From NCBI GenBank assembly GCA_023412195.1, contig JAEYNZ010000150.1, positions 1 to 48,775 of the forward strand: a stretch of 48,775 bases of DNA. The letters are read 5' to 3'. This DNA is from Bacteroidota bacterium. Its GTDB lineage: Bacteria > Bacteroidota > Bacteroidia > Bacteroidales > Prolixibacteraceae. The notes under the pieces were generated by a model. It saw nothing but the letters and a program-made list of their open reading frames with translations, had not been told where the DNA came from and ran no database searches. The position numbers were made by a program, and so were the translations under genes. Below, piece after piece: positions 10,701 through 18,623 of this stretch; the stretch's first letter is position 1, and the number at the start of each line of letters is the position of its first letter.

Positions 10701-10788
10701 CCCGTCCGGATAACATCCGCGTTTGACTAAACACTGAAAGTGTTCCCATCAATAAAAAATTCAGGAAAAAAAACGCAATCTTTTTCAT
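7702..10788 (-). CDS. SusC/RagA-type TonB-dependent outer-membrane transporter
   Basis: A 1028-residue protein with signal peptide (ending near FSQ) and regulatory-like domain (LSGRVTTAEDGGPVPGVSVV). It then shows VDEVVVVGYGVQRKREVTGA, plug motifs (IRIRGVGSI, LIVVDGIPI, DIESIEILKDGSATAIYGSRAANGV) and a C-terminal barrel ending LNLTL. The VVGYG and SATAIYGSRAANGV segments are textbook SusC. It is the first gene of a two-gene transcript with the SusD at 6075-7673. Its N-terminal 90 residues and 5' leader closely match the SusC at 2472-5660, but the barrel is different. That suggests an old duplication with divergence for another substrate, or shuffling of the 5' part. Confidence 0.96.
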   Translation of the reverse strand: MKKIAFFFLNFLLMGTLSVFSQTRMLSGRVTTAEDGGPVPGVSVVVQGTTLGTVTDMDGNYSLQVPQDTRALMFSFVGFRTQEVPIEGRTQIDVVLEVDVFAVDEVVVVGYGVQRKREVTGAISQVKGDEIATLATPSFESQLAGRAPGVQITSTSGILGQSPRIRIRGVGSITSGTYPLIVVDGIPILTGDLGGNAANNALSDINPADIESIEILKDGSATAIYGSRAANGVMLITTKRGAKGKFRVTYNNYMGYAQPVNLFDLLNADEFIEIANEKLANRAMAPQAVDGGVDTDWQMAVLRKNAFQQDHNLSMSGASELSSYYFSLGYTDQEGVSRPNEMTRYSARANVDQKVTRWLTIGGNMGVTQSQYFGMNVGENSLSGNIFSAIRQLPNTPVYNPEHPTGYNIDFISQGLVGRWKNTTTIGDNLPNIVYTLNNNVFKTKNLRTIGNAFVSADILPSLNYRATVGIDMNGSEGLLYYNPFHGDGQSVNGRVHNNYSNYSRWMLQNVLSYNETFGTLHNVSAVLVNEFSKQRYNYFEGTGTDLSNEFFQHNLISGSYGTANSFGSLSENGFISYAGRINYNFNDKYFLQASIRYDGLSALPTANKYGIFPGGSIGWNIARESFMSGINSVVTDFKLRASYAEVGNTSIGNYPYAGLYGAAKYGDNNGIGFVQMGNDQLKWETSKKMDIGLDLMLLEGRYQFSFDYYQNDQDGLILAAPTPPSFGVPGNSVNKNVGTLKNWGYEVSGEATIVRTNKVTWSVNANLTLAKNEILSLIEGQTEILQDYTTIRVGESIRSVYGYDYVGVNAANGNPIYRKGDGTLIQGNIPTSNYKIYDPSNPSDISQASSLSSATDKKIFGPSLPTYFGAFGSKVFFGGFDVNVMFRFSGGNYIMNRTRDDLNQHSFTNNSREILGRWKSADEPGDGWTPKLWYQGGNFVNISNQTNGRFVEKGDFLKLQNLIVGYTLPKSVLQRIGVVNLRVFAQGQDLWMGTNYTGIDPEMELNGVDWNGTPRQRVITMGLNLTL

Positions 10789-10817
10789 AGAATAGTTTTA
10801 ACATGTTAATTAATCAG
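10789..10817 (-). promoter_or_regulatory. Conserved leader before susC (copy 2)
   Basis: Nearly identical to 5661-5690 upstream of the other susC (CTGATTAATTAA, then AAAACTATTCTATG). It may be a shared initiation region or the trace of a duplication that also copied the signal-peptide coding part. Confidence 0.4.
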
Positions 10818-11212
10818 CAATCAAAAAAGAGAATAAATTGTTACAAATCCTTTACATATCTAGGTTTTTTAAAATTGTTCATACTTAAATGTTAATTTAT
10901 CTTAACAATAGCAAATATAAAAAAAGATTCGAATTATAAATACAAATTGAAATTTATTGGTTGGATGATATAAAAAATTGAAAGCAAGGATGATTTTTAA
11001 AAAAGCCAGGAGGATTTATTGATCTACAAAAGGAGTATCTGAATAAGAAGAGTGAGCTCCTCCTGGCAAAATTTTCAACGGCCTTAAAGTTAGCATTTTA
11101 AAATTATCCGGACAGGAAATTTACAAAAAAATGAGTGTGTCGGGCAAAAGTAACATCATAATGAACTTAAGATTACACATGGGGTATAACAAACCTATTC
11201 CTGCAACACTTT
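10818..11212. other. Intergenic region upstream of the second susC
   Basis: AT-rich, with one long-looped hairpin at 10997-11067 (separate entry). The promoter of the susC-susD transcript must lie here or overlap the hairpin, but I found no convincing match to a -33/-7 pair. No reading frame here looks genuine. Confidence 0.5.
10997..11067 (-). terminator. Long-looped hairpin with T run, possible terminator of the rsmI-yjjG transcript
   Basis: GCCAGGAGGA (11005-11014) pairs perfectly with TCCTCCTGGC (11058-11067) across a 43-base loop. On the minus strand the stem is followed by a T6 run. It lies about 150 bp past the stop of yjjG. The loop is long for a simple terminator, so a structured leader of the following susC transcript is an alternative. 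Confidence 0.5.
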
Positions 11213-11929
11213 TTAAAGAATACTGTTAATTTCTATTAATGAATGGATTTCACCCAGATAATGTTTTTCAGGAATAATCATTGTCCCTGTTGTCAGTTTT
11301 CGAGGATTGAAATACAGAGCGTCTATACCATAATTGATAGCCCCGGTAATATCTGCGTCATAGTCATCGCCTATCATTACACACCTTATCTTCCTGGCAT
11401 TTGCAGATTTTACCGCATATTGAAAGATTTCCTTCGATGGTTTTGTCGCTTTGATGTCCTCTGATATAAATACTTTTCTGAAAAATTTGTGTATACCGGA
11501 AACTTCGAGTTTTTTGTACTGGACCTCGGTAAATCCATTTGTGATGATATATAATGTATAACCTCTCTTTTTAAGATACAATAACATTTCCTCTGCACCG
11601 GGTATCAGACGGCCATGCAGGGGCATCTCTTCAAGATAAAAAGTGTTCATGGATTCTGCATCTGTACCCGTGATTTTCATTTCATCAAACGTCATCTGAA
11701 ACCTTTGTTGTACCAGCTCCCTCTTTAAAAGCTTTCCTTTTTTGTATTCATCCCATAAATAAATGTTGATTCTGGAATAAGTATCAAAAAAAAGAGAAAA
11801 GGAGTCACACTGCCTGTCGATTTTATAATGCATAAAGGTTTTATGCATGGCAACCCTTGAACTGGTGTCGAAATCCCACAAGGTATTGTCAAGGTCAAAA
11901 AACAGGTGGGTATACTTTTTTGAAACCAC
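11213..11929 (-). CDS. yjjG: YjjG-type HAD-superfamily nucleotidase
   Basis: A 238-residue HAD hydrolase. Motif I is FFDLDNTLWDFD (residues about 10-21, catalytic DxD). A helical cap with KKGKLLKRELVQQRF-like sequence follows. Motif II is YIITNGF, motif III lysine is in ATKPSKEIF, and motif IV is MIGDDYDADITGA. The combination with DNTLWDF and the length fits the YjjG subfamily, cytosolic 5'-nucleotidases that remove non-canonical pyrimidine nucleotides and so protect DNA from base analogues. It starts 8 bp after the stop of rsmI and is therefore its operon partner. A specific substrate cannot be told from sequence; another HAD nucleotidase role is possible. Confidence 0.85.
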   Translation of the reverse strand: MVSKKYTHLFFDLDNTLWDFDTSSRVAMHKTFMHYKIDRQCDSFSLFFDTYSRINIYLWDEYKKGKLLKRELVQQRFQMTFDEMKITGTDAESMNTFYLEEMPLHGRLIPGAEEMLLYLKKRGYTLYIITNGFTEVQYKKLEVSGIHKFFRKVFISEDIKATKPSKEIFQYAVKSANARKIRCVMIGDDYDADITGAINYGIDALYFNPRKLTTGTMIIPEKHYLGEIHSLIEINSIL

Positions 11930-11937
11930 TTTAGGAT

Positions 11938-12645
11938 TTAATCTTCTTTATTGCCTGGCCCTTTTTTGGGTAAGCCTTCCACCACAATAACTATTTCTCC
12001 CTTGGGCGGATGCTGACTATAATATTCTGACAATTCTTTTACAGAACCTCTTTTTATTTCTTCAAATAGTTTGGAAAGTTCCCGGCATACACAAGCACTC
12101 CTTGTTTCACCAAACACTTCGCACAGTTGATCAAGTGTTTTTGCCAGGCGGAATGGAGATTCATAAAAAATAATGGTACGGGGTTCTGTAGAAAGTTCAA
12201 GCAGACGCTTCTGCCTGCCTTTTTTCTGCGGAAGGAATCCTTCAAAAACAAACCGGTCGCTGGGTAACCCCGACACTGCAAGTGCAGGTACCAGTGCGGT
12301 GGCTCCCGGCAGGCACTCCACGTCATATCCTTTTTCCACACAAGCCCTTACCATCAGAAACCCCGGATCGGAAATCCCCGGTGTACCAGCATCCGATATC
12401 AGGGCCACCTTATTCCCTTCTTCCAATTTAGATAATATAAATCCTATTGATTTGTGCTCATTAAACTTATGGTGAGGAGTAAGCCTTTTGCTAATAGCCA
12501 AATGATTCATAAGCTTCGATGAAACACGCGTATCTTCTGCCAGAATCATATCGGCATTTTTTAATACGTCTATAGCCCTTAGCGTTATATCATCGAGATT
12601 GCCGATTGGAGTGGGCACTAAAACTAATTTTCCTTTATCATTCAT
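11938..12645 (-). CDS. rsmI: 16S rRNA 2'-O-ribose C1402 methyltransferase
   Basis: Carries the RsmI/tetrapyrrole-methylase motifs in order: LVPTPIGNLDDITLRA at the N-terminus, AEDTRVSSKLM, the SAM-binding stretch LISDAGTPGISDPG, LPGATALVPALAVSGLPSDRFVFEG, and FYESPFRL. It methylates the 2'-OH of C1402 in the decoding centre of 16S rRNA. I chose the start at 12645 (MNDKGKLVLVPT) rather than the in-frame ATG at 12690, because family members begin just before LVPTPIGNL and the extra 15 residues look like repeat-derived intergenic sequence. The protein is then 235 residues, normal for the family. It is first in an operon with yjjG, which starts 8 bp downstream. Confidence 0.95.
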   Translation of the reverse strand: MNDKGKLVLVPTPIGNLDDITLRAIDVLKNADMILAEDTRVSSKLMNHLAISKRLTPHHKFNEHKSIGFILSKLEEGNKVALISDAGTPGISDPGFLMVRACVEKGYDVECLPGATALVPALAVSGLPSDRFVFEGFLPQKKGRQKRLLELSTEPRTIIFYESPFRLAKTLDQLCEVFGETRSACVCRELSKLFEEIKRGSVKELSEYYSQHPPKGEIVIVVEGLPKKGPGNKED

Positions 12646-12960
12646 TTGATTTAAAACTTTAGTATCAAGACTAATAGTATCAAGACACAAGACAAGAAGT
12701 ATCAGGCCACAAGTCCGGAATATCTGTAAGTTCCTGCTTATTCTTCAACCGTTCATCGCAGCGGTCCTGCCCCTCTCCTTTGGAGAGGATGGGAGAGGTC
12801 GTTTTAGATGTATGGGATTCTGCCCTTTTTCGCAGATCATCTGTAATTTAGGAACCCAACTTGAATACGCTACAGCACCATTTGTGTGTACAAGAGGAAT
12901 GCAATTACTGTGTCTAAACGTCTTGCGTCTATAAGTCTTGATACTTGTGTCTTTTCTCAT
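12646..12960. other. Intergenic region with short repeats
   Basis: It contains CCTCTCC-TTT-GGAGAGG (12772-12788), a 7-bp-stem hairpin followed by a further GGGAGAGG. Two tracts built on AGTATCAAGAC and its complement occur near 12660-12700 and 12920-12955. A 71-codon open frame across this region (12745-12960, minus) has no start context or protein-like composition, so I do not call it a gene. Confidence 0.5.
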
Positions 12961-13743
12961 TTATCCATTCACCGGATTCTGAAACCTTCTTTTTACAAGA
13001 TTGACAAACTTCAGGCTGGTTTCATTCTTCTTCCATTTAAAATTGCTGCGCAGATATTCAACAGCCTCTTTCACGTTATGCATCGAATCGAGTGCTTTGA
13101 CTGATTCTGTATACTTTTTATTGTCGCCATCAAATAATTCACGTATGTATTGAAATCTGTCGTTTATTCCGATTGATGACTGAATGCTGCTTACAGGCCG
13201 GTTGGAGAGTTTGTATTCCAGTTTCACCTGATCTGTAATCATATCATTCACTGATTTGCTTTTCAAAAAGCTTTCGCCCAAAGTTGAACCGGGTTCTACA
13301 TGGTGGTTATTCTCAAGCAGCCCTTCATCACTTTCCGCAGGATCCTTCAGTTCAGACTGAACCTGAACAGTATTTTCATGAGTCGCAACTACAGGCTCCG
13401 GATGAACTGTCACAACAGGTTCTTCTGCCGGTTCTTCCTCCAAATGAATTTCCTGAACGTAAGTTTCCCTTGGCACTTCGGTCGTGACAACAACAGCCTG
13501 CACGACTTCCTCCACCTTCTCCTTAAGTTTCTCTACCACGGCTGCCGGCTCTTCTACTTTTTTGAAAACAGGTTCCTCCCTCTGCTCCAGCATTTGCAAT
13601 AACTGCATTACTCCCTTTGCCCGGGTATGAATAAACTCCATCTCAAGAATATCAAAACGGTGGCTTGATTTCATTTCGGCAATCAACTCTTCGAGTTCTG
13701 CCATGTCTTTAATTAAAATTTTTACAAGCTTTTTATTTTCCAT
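12961..13743 (-). CDS. Conserved-looking hypothetical protein with acidic linker
   Basis: A 260-residue cytosolic protein without signal or membrane segment. The first 60 residues form an amphipathic helical part (LVKILIKDMAELEELIAEM). Residues about 60-150 are a Glu/Val/Pro-rich low-complexity acidic linker. The C-terminal 100 residues look folded and helical (RFQYIRELFDGDNKKYTESV, then AVEYLRSNFKWKKNE and a basic VNLVKRRF end). I do not recognise a named family. The layout of two folded ends joined by an acidic linker is seen in many Bacteroidota proteins of unknown function. It is transcribed divergently from tdk with 78 bp between the starts, so the two may share a control region. Confidence 0.7.
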   Translation of the reverse strand: MENKKLVKILIKDMAELEELIAEMKSSHRFDILEMEFIHTRAKGVMQLLQMLEQREEPVFKKVEEPAAVVEKLKEKVEEVVQAVVVTTEVPRETYVQEIHLEEEPAEEPVVTVHPEPVVATHENTVQVQSELKDPAESDEGLLENNHHVEPGSTLGESFLKSKSVNDMITDQVKLEYKLSNRPVSSIQSSIGINDRFQYIRELFDGDNKKYTESVKALDSMHNVKEAVEYLRSNFKWKKNETSLKFVNLVKRRFQNPVNG

Positions 13744-13771
13744 TCTTTTATCCGGCTATTGCATTTAAATT

Positions 13772-13779
13772 TAATTTTG
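13772..13779 (+). promoter_or_regulatory. Candidate Bacteroidota -7 box for tdk-murF/alr
   Basis: TAATTTTG fits TAnnTTTG and lies 42 bp before the tdk start. No properly spaced -33 TTTG is visible, so this is a weak call. Confidence 0.35.
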
Positions 13780-13821
13780 TAAAAATACTAATTTTAATTT
13801 CTTTATACATCCGGAGCGTAC

Positions 13822-14442
13822 ATGTTTATTGAAAGGGATATCAACGGGCATAAAAAACAAGGGAGCATTGAAGCAATTGCAGGTTCAATGTTTTCAGGTA
13901 AAACAGAGGAACTTATAAGAAGGCTTAAACGGGCAAATTTTGCCCGGCAAAAAGTTGAAATATTCAAACCTGCAATGGATGTCCGCTATTCGAAGACAGA
14001 TGTGGTATCACATGACGAAAATACGATCCGCTCCTCCCCGGTTGACAACTCTTCCAACATCCTGCTCCTTTCAGGAAATGTGGATGTCATAGGTATTGAT
14101 GAAGCACAGTTTTTCGATCTTGGACTGGTCAATGTTGTTTCAAAGCTTGCTAACCTCGGCATAAGAGTCATTGTCGCGGGCCTGGATATGGATTTCAAGG
14201 GTGAACCCTTCGGACCCATGCCCGGAATAATGGCTATTGCCGATCATGTGACAAAAGTGCATGCCATTTGTGTGCGCTGCGGCAGTATTGCCCAATTCTC
14301 ACACCGGATTTCCGACAAGGAACAGGTGGTGCTTCTTGGAGAAAAAGATATATATGAACCTCTGTGCCGAAGCTGTTATCTGATTGCCACTGAAACCAGC
14401 TCCGGAAAAAACGTCCAGCAAGATAAACCAGTTAGAAAATGA
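13822..14442 (+). CDS. tdk: Thymidine kinase (type II)
   Basis: A 206-residue type II thymidine kinase, which phosphorylates thymidine to dTMP for salvage, in the cytosol as a tetramer. Visible features are the P-loop GSMFSGKT at residues 21-28, the VIGIDEAQFFD segment carrying the Walker B aspartate and catalytic glutamate near residues 93-103, the lasso segment around 120-150, and four zinc-binding cysteines in CVRCGS and CRSC near the C-terminus. The length is normal for the family. The stop overlaps the murF-alr start by 4 bp (ATGA), so translation is probably coupled. Confidence 0.96.
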   Translation: MFIERDINGHKKQGSIEAIAGSMFSGKTEELIRRLKRANFARQKVEIFKPAMDVRYSKTDVVSHDENTIRSSPVDNSSNILLLSGNVDVIGIDEAQFFDLGLVNVVSKLANLGIRVIVAGLDMDFKGEPFGPMPGIMAIADHVTKVHAICVRCGSIAQFSHRISDKEQVVLLGEKDIYEPLCRSCYLIATETSSGKNVQQDKPVRK

Positions 14443-16910
14443 ATACTTTCTTCATTTCGGAAATATCGGAAATAACAGACGGAGAGCTTTATTTACCCAA
14501 TGAACTTCAGCATATCAGAATAAATCATGTTTTAACTGACAGCCGATCCTTTTTTAATAAAGAACATTCCATGTTTATTGCCCTCATAGGGCCACGAAAT
14601 GATGGGCATCAATATATTCCTTCCCTGCTCAGCAAAGGGGTAAAAGCTTTTATTGTATCCGATTATAAATACATCACGTCTGAAGCGGCTTTTATTCTTG
14701 TCAAAGACACAACTGCTGCACTTCAAAAACTGGCAGCATATATACGCCGGAATTTCAAGGGTTCTGTAGTGGGCATTACCGGCAGTAATGGTAAAACCAT
14801 TGTAAAAGAGTGGTTGTTTGATCTGCTGTCGGAAGAATTTAACATCGTCCGCAGCCCTAAAAGCTACAACTCCCAGGTGGGAGTTCCATTGTCTGTAATG
14901 CTGATTGACACCCATTACGACCTGGCAATCATAGAAGCCGGCATATCTGAACCTGGCGAAATGAAAAAACTAACCCCTATAGTGCAGCCTGATTTTGGGA
15001 TTCTTACAAATATCGGCGATGCGCACCAGGAAAATTTCATCTCCAAAAAAGAAAAGACACTTGAGAAGCTACAACTTTTTATAAATTCCAAAAAATTGAT
15101 TTACTGCTCCGACGATAATCAAACAGCTTCTACAGTTACAGAATATTGTCAGGATCACCATATCGAATCTATAAACTGGACCATGCAGGACAATGAATCC
15201 CTCATCCGGTTCGAAAGAAAATCTATGGAAGGAACAACTTTCCTGACAGCTTATTACAACAATAAGATATGGAATTTCACTATTCCTTTCGCCGATGATT
15301 CCTCTGTTGAAAACGCCTGCCACTGCTTTTCAGCAGCATTGGTACTTCTGCACGATCCTCAAAAAATACTTTCCCGCTTCAGTTCACTGGTTCCTGTAGC
15401 CATGCGTCTTGAAATCAGGCAGGGTATTAACAACTGCCTGCTCATAAACGACTACTACAATTCTGACTTGTCTTCCCTTACGATTGCCCTTTCAGTCCTG
15501 CACCAGCAGGCTCAGAAAGGACACTATAAAAAGCATGTCATCCTGTCTGACATCATGCAAACCGGACTTCCTCCAAAGGAACTATATAAAGAAGTGAACC
15601 GGCTGCTCGTACAATGGGGTATTGACGAACTTACCGGTATCGGTCCAGAGATCTCAGCACATGCAGGCATGTTTTTAAACGGAAAAACATTCTTTTCTTC
15701 CATTGAAGATTTCGAAAAACAGGCACAGCGAAGCGATTTTGCCAACTCTATCATCCTGATAAAAGGAGCAAGATCATTTACCTTCGAAAGGATTTCTTCA
15801 TTACTTCAGCAAAAAGCACATCAGACTGTGCTCGAAATCAATTTAAACGCCCTTATAAATAACCTGAATGTCTTCCGCAGCATCCTCAGGCCTGAAACCA
15901 AAATCATGGTGATGGTAAAGGCTTTTTCATATGGCAGCGGTGATGTGGAAATTGCCAAAGCACTTCAGTTCCACCAGGCCGACTACCTGGCAGTAGCCGT
16001 CGCCGATGAGGGGATTGAACTGAGGCAGGCTGGCATCATGCTTCCTATTATCGTCATGAACCCTGAAGAACAAAGCTTCAGGAATATCATCGAATACCGG
16101 CTAGAGCCTAATATTTATAGCCTCAGCCTGCTAAAAAAGTTTACCAAGGCGGTATCGCTCAGTTTAGAAAAGCAGTTTCCAGTCCACCTGAAACTCGATA
16201 CCGGCATGAACAGGCTGGGGTTCAAATCGGATGAAGAAGTGGAGGAAGCTTTAGCTTTTCTTTCACAGAACAACCTTCTAAAGGTTGTATCCGTTTTTTC
16301 ACATCTTGCTGCAAGCGACGATCCTTCATTTGATGAATATACTCTTCAGCAGATAGAACGCTTTCAGGCTTTGCTTTCAATAATAGAAAGCATTCTTCCT
16401 TACTCTTTCACCAGGCATATACTAAATTCCGCCGGTATCGAACGCTTCCCTGAACACCAAATGGATATGGCAAGGCTGGGTATTGGGTTATACGGGGTTT
16501 CCGTCACAGGCCTTCCGTTACAGGGCATAGGCACCTTCCGGAGCGTGGTATCTCAGGTTAAAAAGACAGTTCCAGGTGAAACCATCGGATACAGCCGCAA
16601 GGGAACCATCTCCCGGACTACCGATATTGCAGTGGTGCCTGTAGGCTATGCCGACGGTCTCGACAGAAAATTAGGGAACCTCAATGGTGAGGCTTTTATC
16701 AGGGGGAAGAAAGTTCCTGTAGTTGGAAATATCTGCATGGACATGCTTATGCTCGATGTGACAGGTCTCGATGTGCAACCAGGTGATGAAGTAGAGTTTT
16801 TTGGACCACACATCACTGTGGGTGAAGTGGCAGATAAAGCAGGCACCATTCCCTATGAAGTGCTTACCGGTATTTCACAGCGTGTCAAAAGAATTTATCT
16901 TTATGAATAA
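14439..16910 (+). CDS. MurF-alanine racemase fusion enzyme
   Basis: An 823-residue bifunctional protein. Residues 1 to about 455 are a MurF-type ligase (UDP-MurNAc-tripeptide:D-Ala-D-Ala ligase) with ATP loop GSNGKT at 115-120, KSYNSQVGVPLS and EAGISEPGEM. Residues about 456-823 are a fold-III alanine racemase with the PLP lysine in MVMVKAFSYGSG (Lys494), HLKLDTGMNRLGF, and the C-terminal VVGNICMDMLMLDVTG. The fusion links supply of D-alanine to its use in peptidoglycan precursor synthesis, and is a known arrangement in Bacteroidota. The canonical Mur-ligase central sequence is somewhat diverged, so full MurF activity is inferred. It overlaps tdk by 4 bp and converges on the crp-like gene with 8 bp between. 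Confidence 0.94.
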   Translation: MNTFFISEISEITDGELYLPNELQHIRINHVLTDSRSFFNKEHSMFIALIGPRNDGHQYIPSLLSKGVKAFIVSDYKYITSEAAFILVKDTTAALQKLAAYIRRNFKGSVVGITGSNGKTIVKEWLFDLLSEEFNIVRSPKSYNSQVGVPLSVMLIDTHYDLAIIEAGISEPGEMKKLTPIVQPDFGILTNIGDAHQENFISKKEKTLEKLQLFINSKKLIYCSDDNQTASTVTEYCQDHHIESINWTMQDNESLIRFERKSMEGTTFLTAYYNNKIWNFTIPFADDSSVENACHCFSAALVLLHDPQKILSRFSSLVPVAMRLEIRQGINNCLLINDYYNSDLSSLTIALSVLHQQAQKGHYKKHVILSDIMQTGLPPKELYKEVNRLLVQWGIDELTGIGPEISAHAGMFLNGKTFFSSIEDFEKQAQRSDFANSIILIKGARSFTFERISSLLQQKAHQTVLEINLNALINNLNVFRSILRPETKIMVMVKAFSYGSGDVEIAKALQFHQADYLAVAVADEGIELRQAGIMLPIIVMNPEEQSFRNIIEYRLEPNIYSLSLLKKFTKAVSLSLEKQFPVHLKLDTGMNRLGFKSDEEVEEALAFLSQNNLLKVVSVFSHLAASDDPSFDEYTLQQIERFQALLSIIESILPYSFTRHILNSAGIERFPEHQMDMARLGIGLYGVSVTGLPLQGIGTFRSVVSQVKKTVPGETIGYSRKGTISRTTDIAVVPVGYADGLDRKLGNLNGEAFIRGKKVPVVGNICMDMLMLDVTGLDVQPGDEVEFFGPHITVGEVADKAGTIPYEVLTGISQRVKRIYLYE

Positions 16911-16918
16911 CAGGAAAT

Positions 16919-17620
16919 TTAACCAAGCTTACTAACCCTGTCGAGCCGGTGTGCATCCAGAATTTTAATTTTTCTGCCGTCAATGGCAATGACTTTCTCA
17001 TTGGCAAACGTAGAGAGGGTGCGTATGGCATTGGAAGTGGTCATGTTGGAAAGATTGGCAATATCCTCGCGCGACATATATACCTTCAGAGTGACACCGT
17101 CATGCTCAAATCCGTACTTGTCCTTGAGCAGCAGGAGCGATTCAGCCAGCCTTCCCCGAATGTGCTTCTGGGTGAGGGTTACAGTCCGCAAATTGGCAAA
17201 GCCAAGTTCCCTGGCAAGCTTAACAATGATATACTGACTGAAGTGCTGGTTCCTGAGGGCATGTTCCATAATAAACTCGGTACTGACGGTACATACCATT
17301 GATTCTTCAATTGTAACAGCAGAAGCAATATGAGCTTCTGCCGCAAAAAGGGCACGATACCCTATCATTCCTAATGGTTTAGCCATGCGAAGAATCTGCT
17401 CACGGCCACCAACTCCCTCTTTATAGATTTTCACCTTGCCATTTACAAGCATCATGAATCCTGAAGGCTTTTCTCCTTCCTTAAAAACGAACTCATTTTT
17501 CCGGTAATGAGTAAGCGAAATATGACGTTCAAGCTCCTGCTTTTCTTCCCTGGTCAGCAAAGAAAAAACAGAATCCTGATTATCAAGAATATCTTTTATA
17601 CCCATATCTGAACTTACCAT
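16919..17620 (-). CDS. Crp/Fnr family transcriptional regulator
   Basis: A 233-residue regulator. An N-terminal cyclic-nucleotide-binding-type beta-barrel spans about residues 20-135 (FVFKEGEKPSGFMMLVNGKVKIYKEG). A dimerisation helix follows (QHFSQYIIVKLARELGFANLR), then a winged helix-turn-helix (YMSREDIANLSNMTTSNAIRTL, near residues 180-205). The cysteine cluster of an Fnr Fe-S sensor is absent, and the residues of a true cAMP pocket are not clearly conserved, so the ligand is unknown. It is monocistronic and convergent with murF-alr. A -7-like box lies 27 bp upstream. Confidence 0.9.
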   Translation of the reverse strand: MVSSDMGIKDILDNQDSVFSLLTREEKQELERHISLTHYRKNEFVFKEGEKPSGFMMLVNGKVKIYKEGVGGREQILRMAKPLGMIGYRALFAAEAHIASAVTIEESMVCTVSTEFIMEHALRNQHFSQYIIVKLARELGFANLRTVTLTQKHIRGRLAESLLLLKDKYGFEHDGVTLKVYMSREDIANLSNMTTSNAIRTLSTFANEKVIAIDGRKIKILDAHRLDRVSKLG

Positions 17621-17646
17621 TTATCCATCAACATGTATTACAGCAT

Positions 17647-17654
17647 CAAAGTTA
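17647..17654 (-). promoter_or_regulatory. Candidate -7 box for the crp/fnr-like gene
   Basis: TAACTTTG on the minus strand matches TAnnTTTG and sits 27 bp before the start at 17620. I see no good -33 element. Confidence 0.35.
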
Positions 17655-17783
17655 AAAATTTTGGCATATCCCCGGCTATGAATCCTTTTAATTTTGTGAT
17701 GTTTACCCGGATCACTTCATGCAATCTATATCCGACCTCAAATCTGCCAGCAGGCAAACGAGGTTTTGCAAGGATGCTCCCTG

Positions 17784-18623
17784 TTATTTTACAAATCTTG
17801 CATTCACCCAACCTTCCGTTTGCACACTTACTTTGTACCATTTTCCTTGTTTACCCAGAATTTTCACTTTGGTACCATGCGACAAAGGAGCTGATACAGT
17901 TGGTGCATTTCCGTTAGGCAGGGACCGAATGTTAAGAAGATTTGCCGTAACATTACCAAATCCCTGTTCTTGTAATCGCAAATCCTCTTCATCTGTTTCA
18001 TCTTCATCTTTTCTTCCGAAAAGTATTTTGTCCCTGATTTTATTTAGTGGGAAAGCCGGACCAGGGTCTATTTTTCTCCCTGGTGATATATCATCATGAC
18101 CTACTATTTCCTTAATATTATATTTTTGAATAAGGGCTGAACATAAACATTCTACAGCTTCGATCTGCTGTGCAGTATATGCCTCCCAGGCTTCCTCCCT
18201 GTCCATATTTTTATGTGTAGCCAATACAACCAGTTCATCAGCTACCCGCTTGTTGTACCAGGTTGCATACCCGTTTGCACGTTTTTCCAATAGTCCTGCA
18301 TTATCTATCTCAATCCCGATGCTGTATTGATTTAAAGATTGGCGATTGTTCCATTTACTGATGCCTGCATGCCAGGTAATGGTATTTACAGGTGCAAGTT
18401 GTACGATTCTTCCATCCTTTCCAACTACAAAATGTGCAGATGCTTTTGCATTTTTATTAGTAAGCCAGCCAATCGCTGAATCCATAGAACTACTTCCTGT
18501 ATAATGCAGGACAATGGTGTCAGGAAGTCCTTCCTTAAAGCAACCCGATATGTTGGGTGTGTCCCTGAAACCGACTTCATAGTCTCCTGCCTCAGGAACC
18601 ATCTTGTAATCTTCTATTTTCAT
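17784..18623 (-). CDS. N-acetylmuramoyl-L-alanine amidase with SH3 domain
   Basis: A 279-residue protein. Residues about 25-185 form an amidase_2/PGRP-type zinc amidase: TIVLHYTGSS with the first zinc histidine, a conserved ITWHAGISKW, SIGIEIDNAG, and VGHDDISPGRKIDPGPAF with the remaining ligand region. Residues about 215-279 form a bacterial SH3 domain (LNIRSLPNG, GTKVKILGKQGKWYKV, GWVNARFVK) that usually binds the cell wall. It cleaves the amide between MurNAc and L-Ala. No signal peptide is visible. That is typical of phage endolysins, or of recycling amidases that enter the periplasm by another route. No other phage genes are nearby, so recycling or a domesticated endolysin is more likely. 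Confidence 0.9.
   Translation of the reverse strand: MKIEDYKMVPEAGDYEVGFRDTPNISGCFKEGLPDTIVLHYTGSSSMDSAIGWLTNKNAKASAHFVVGKDGRIVQLAPVNTITWHAGISKWNNRQSLNQYSIGIEIDNAGLLEKRANGYATWYNKRVADELVVLATHKNMDREEAWEAYTAQQIEAVECLCSALIQKYNIKEIVGHDDISPGRKIDPGPAFPLNKIRDKILFGRKDEDETDEEDLRLQEQGFGNVTANLLNIRSLPNGNAPTVSAPLSHGTKVKILGKQGKWYKVSVQTEGWVNARFVK

Noticed and set aside
12745..12960. 71-codon minus-strand frame between rsmI and the unknown acidic protein
   Set aside because: Composition reflects palindromic repeats (CCTCTCC/GGAGAGG), and the upstream gene leaves no promoter room.
17784..18623. Amidase as evidence of a prophage
   Set aside because: It lacks a signal peptide as endolysins do, but no holin, structural or integrase gene is near.
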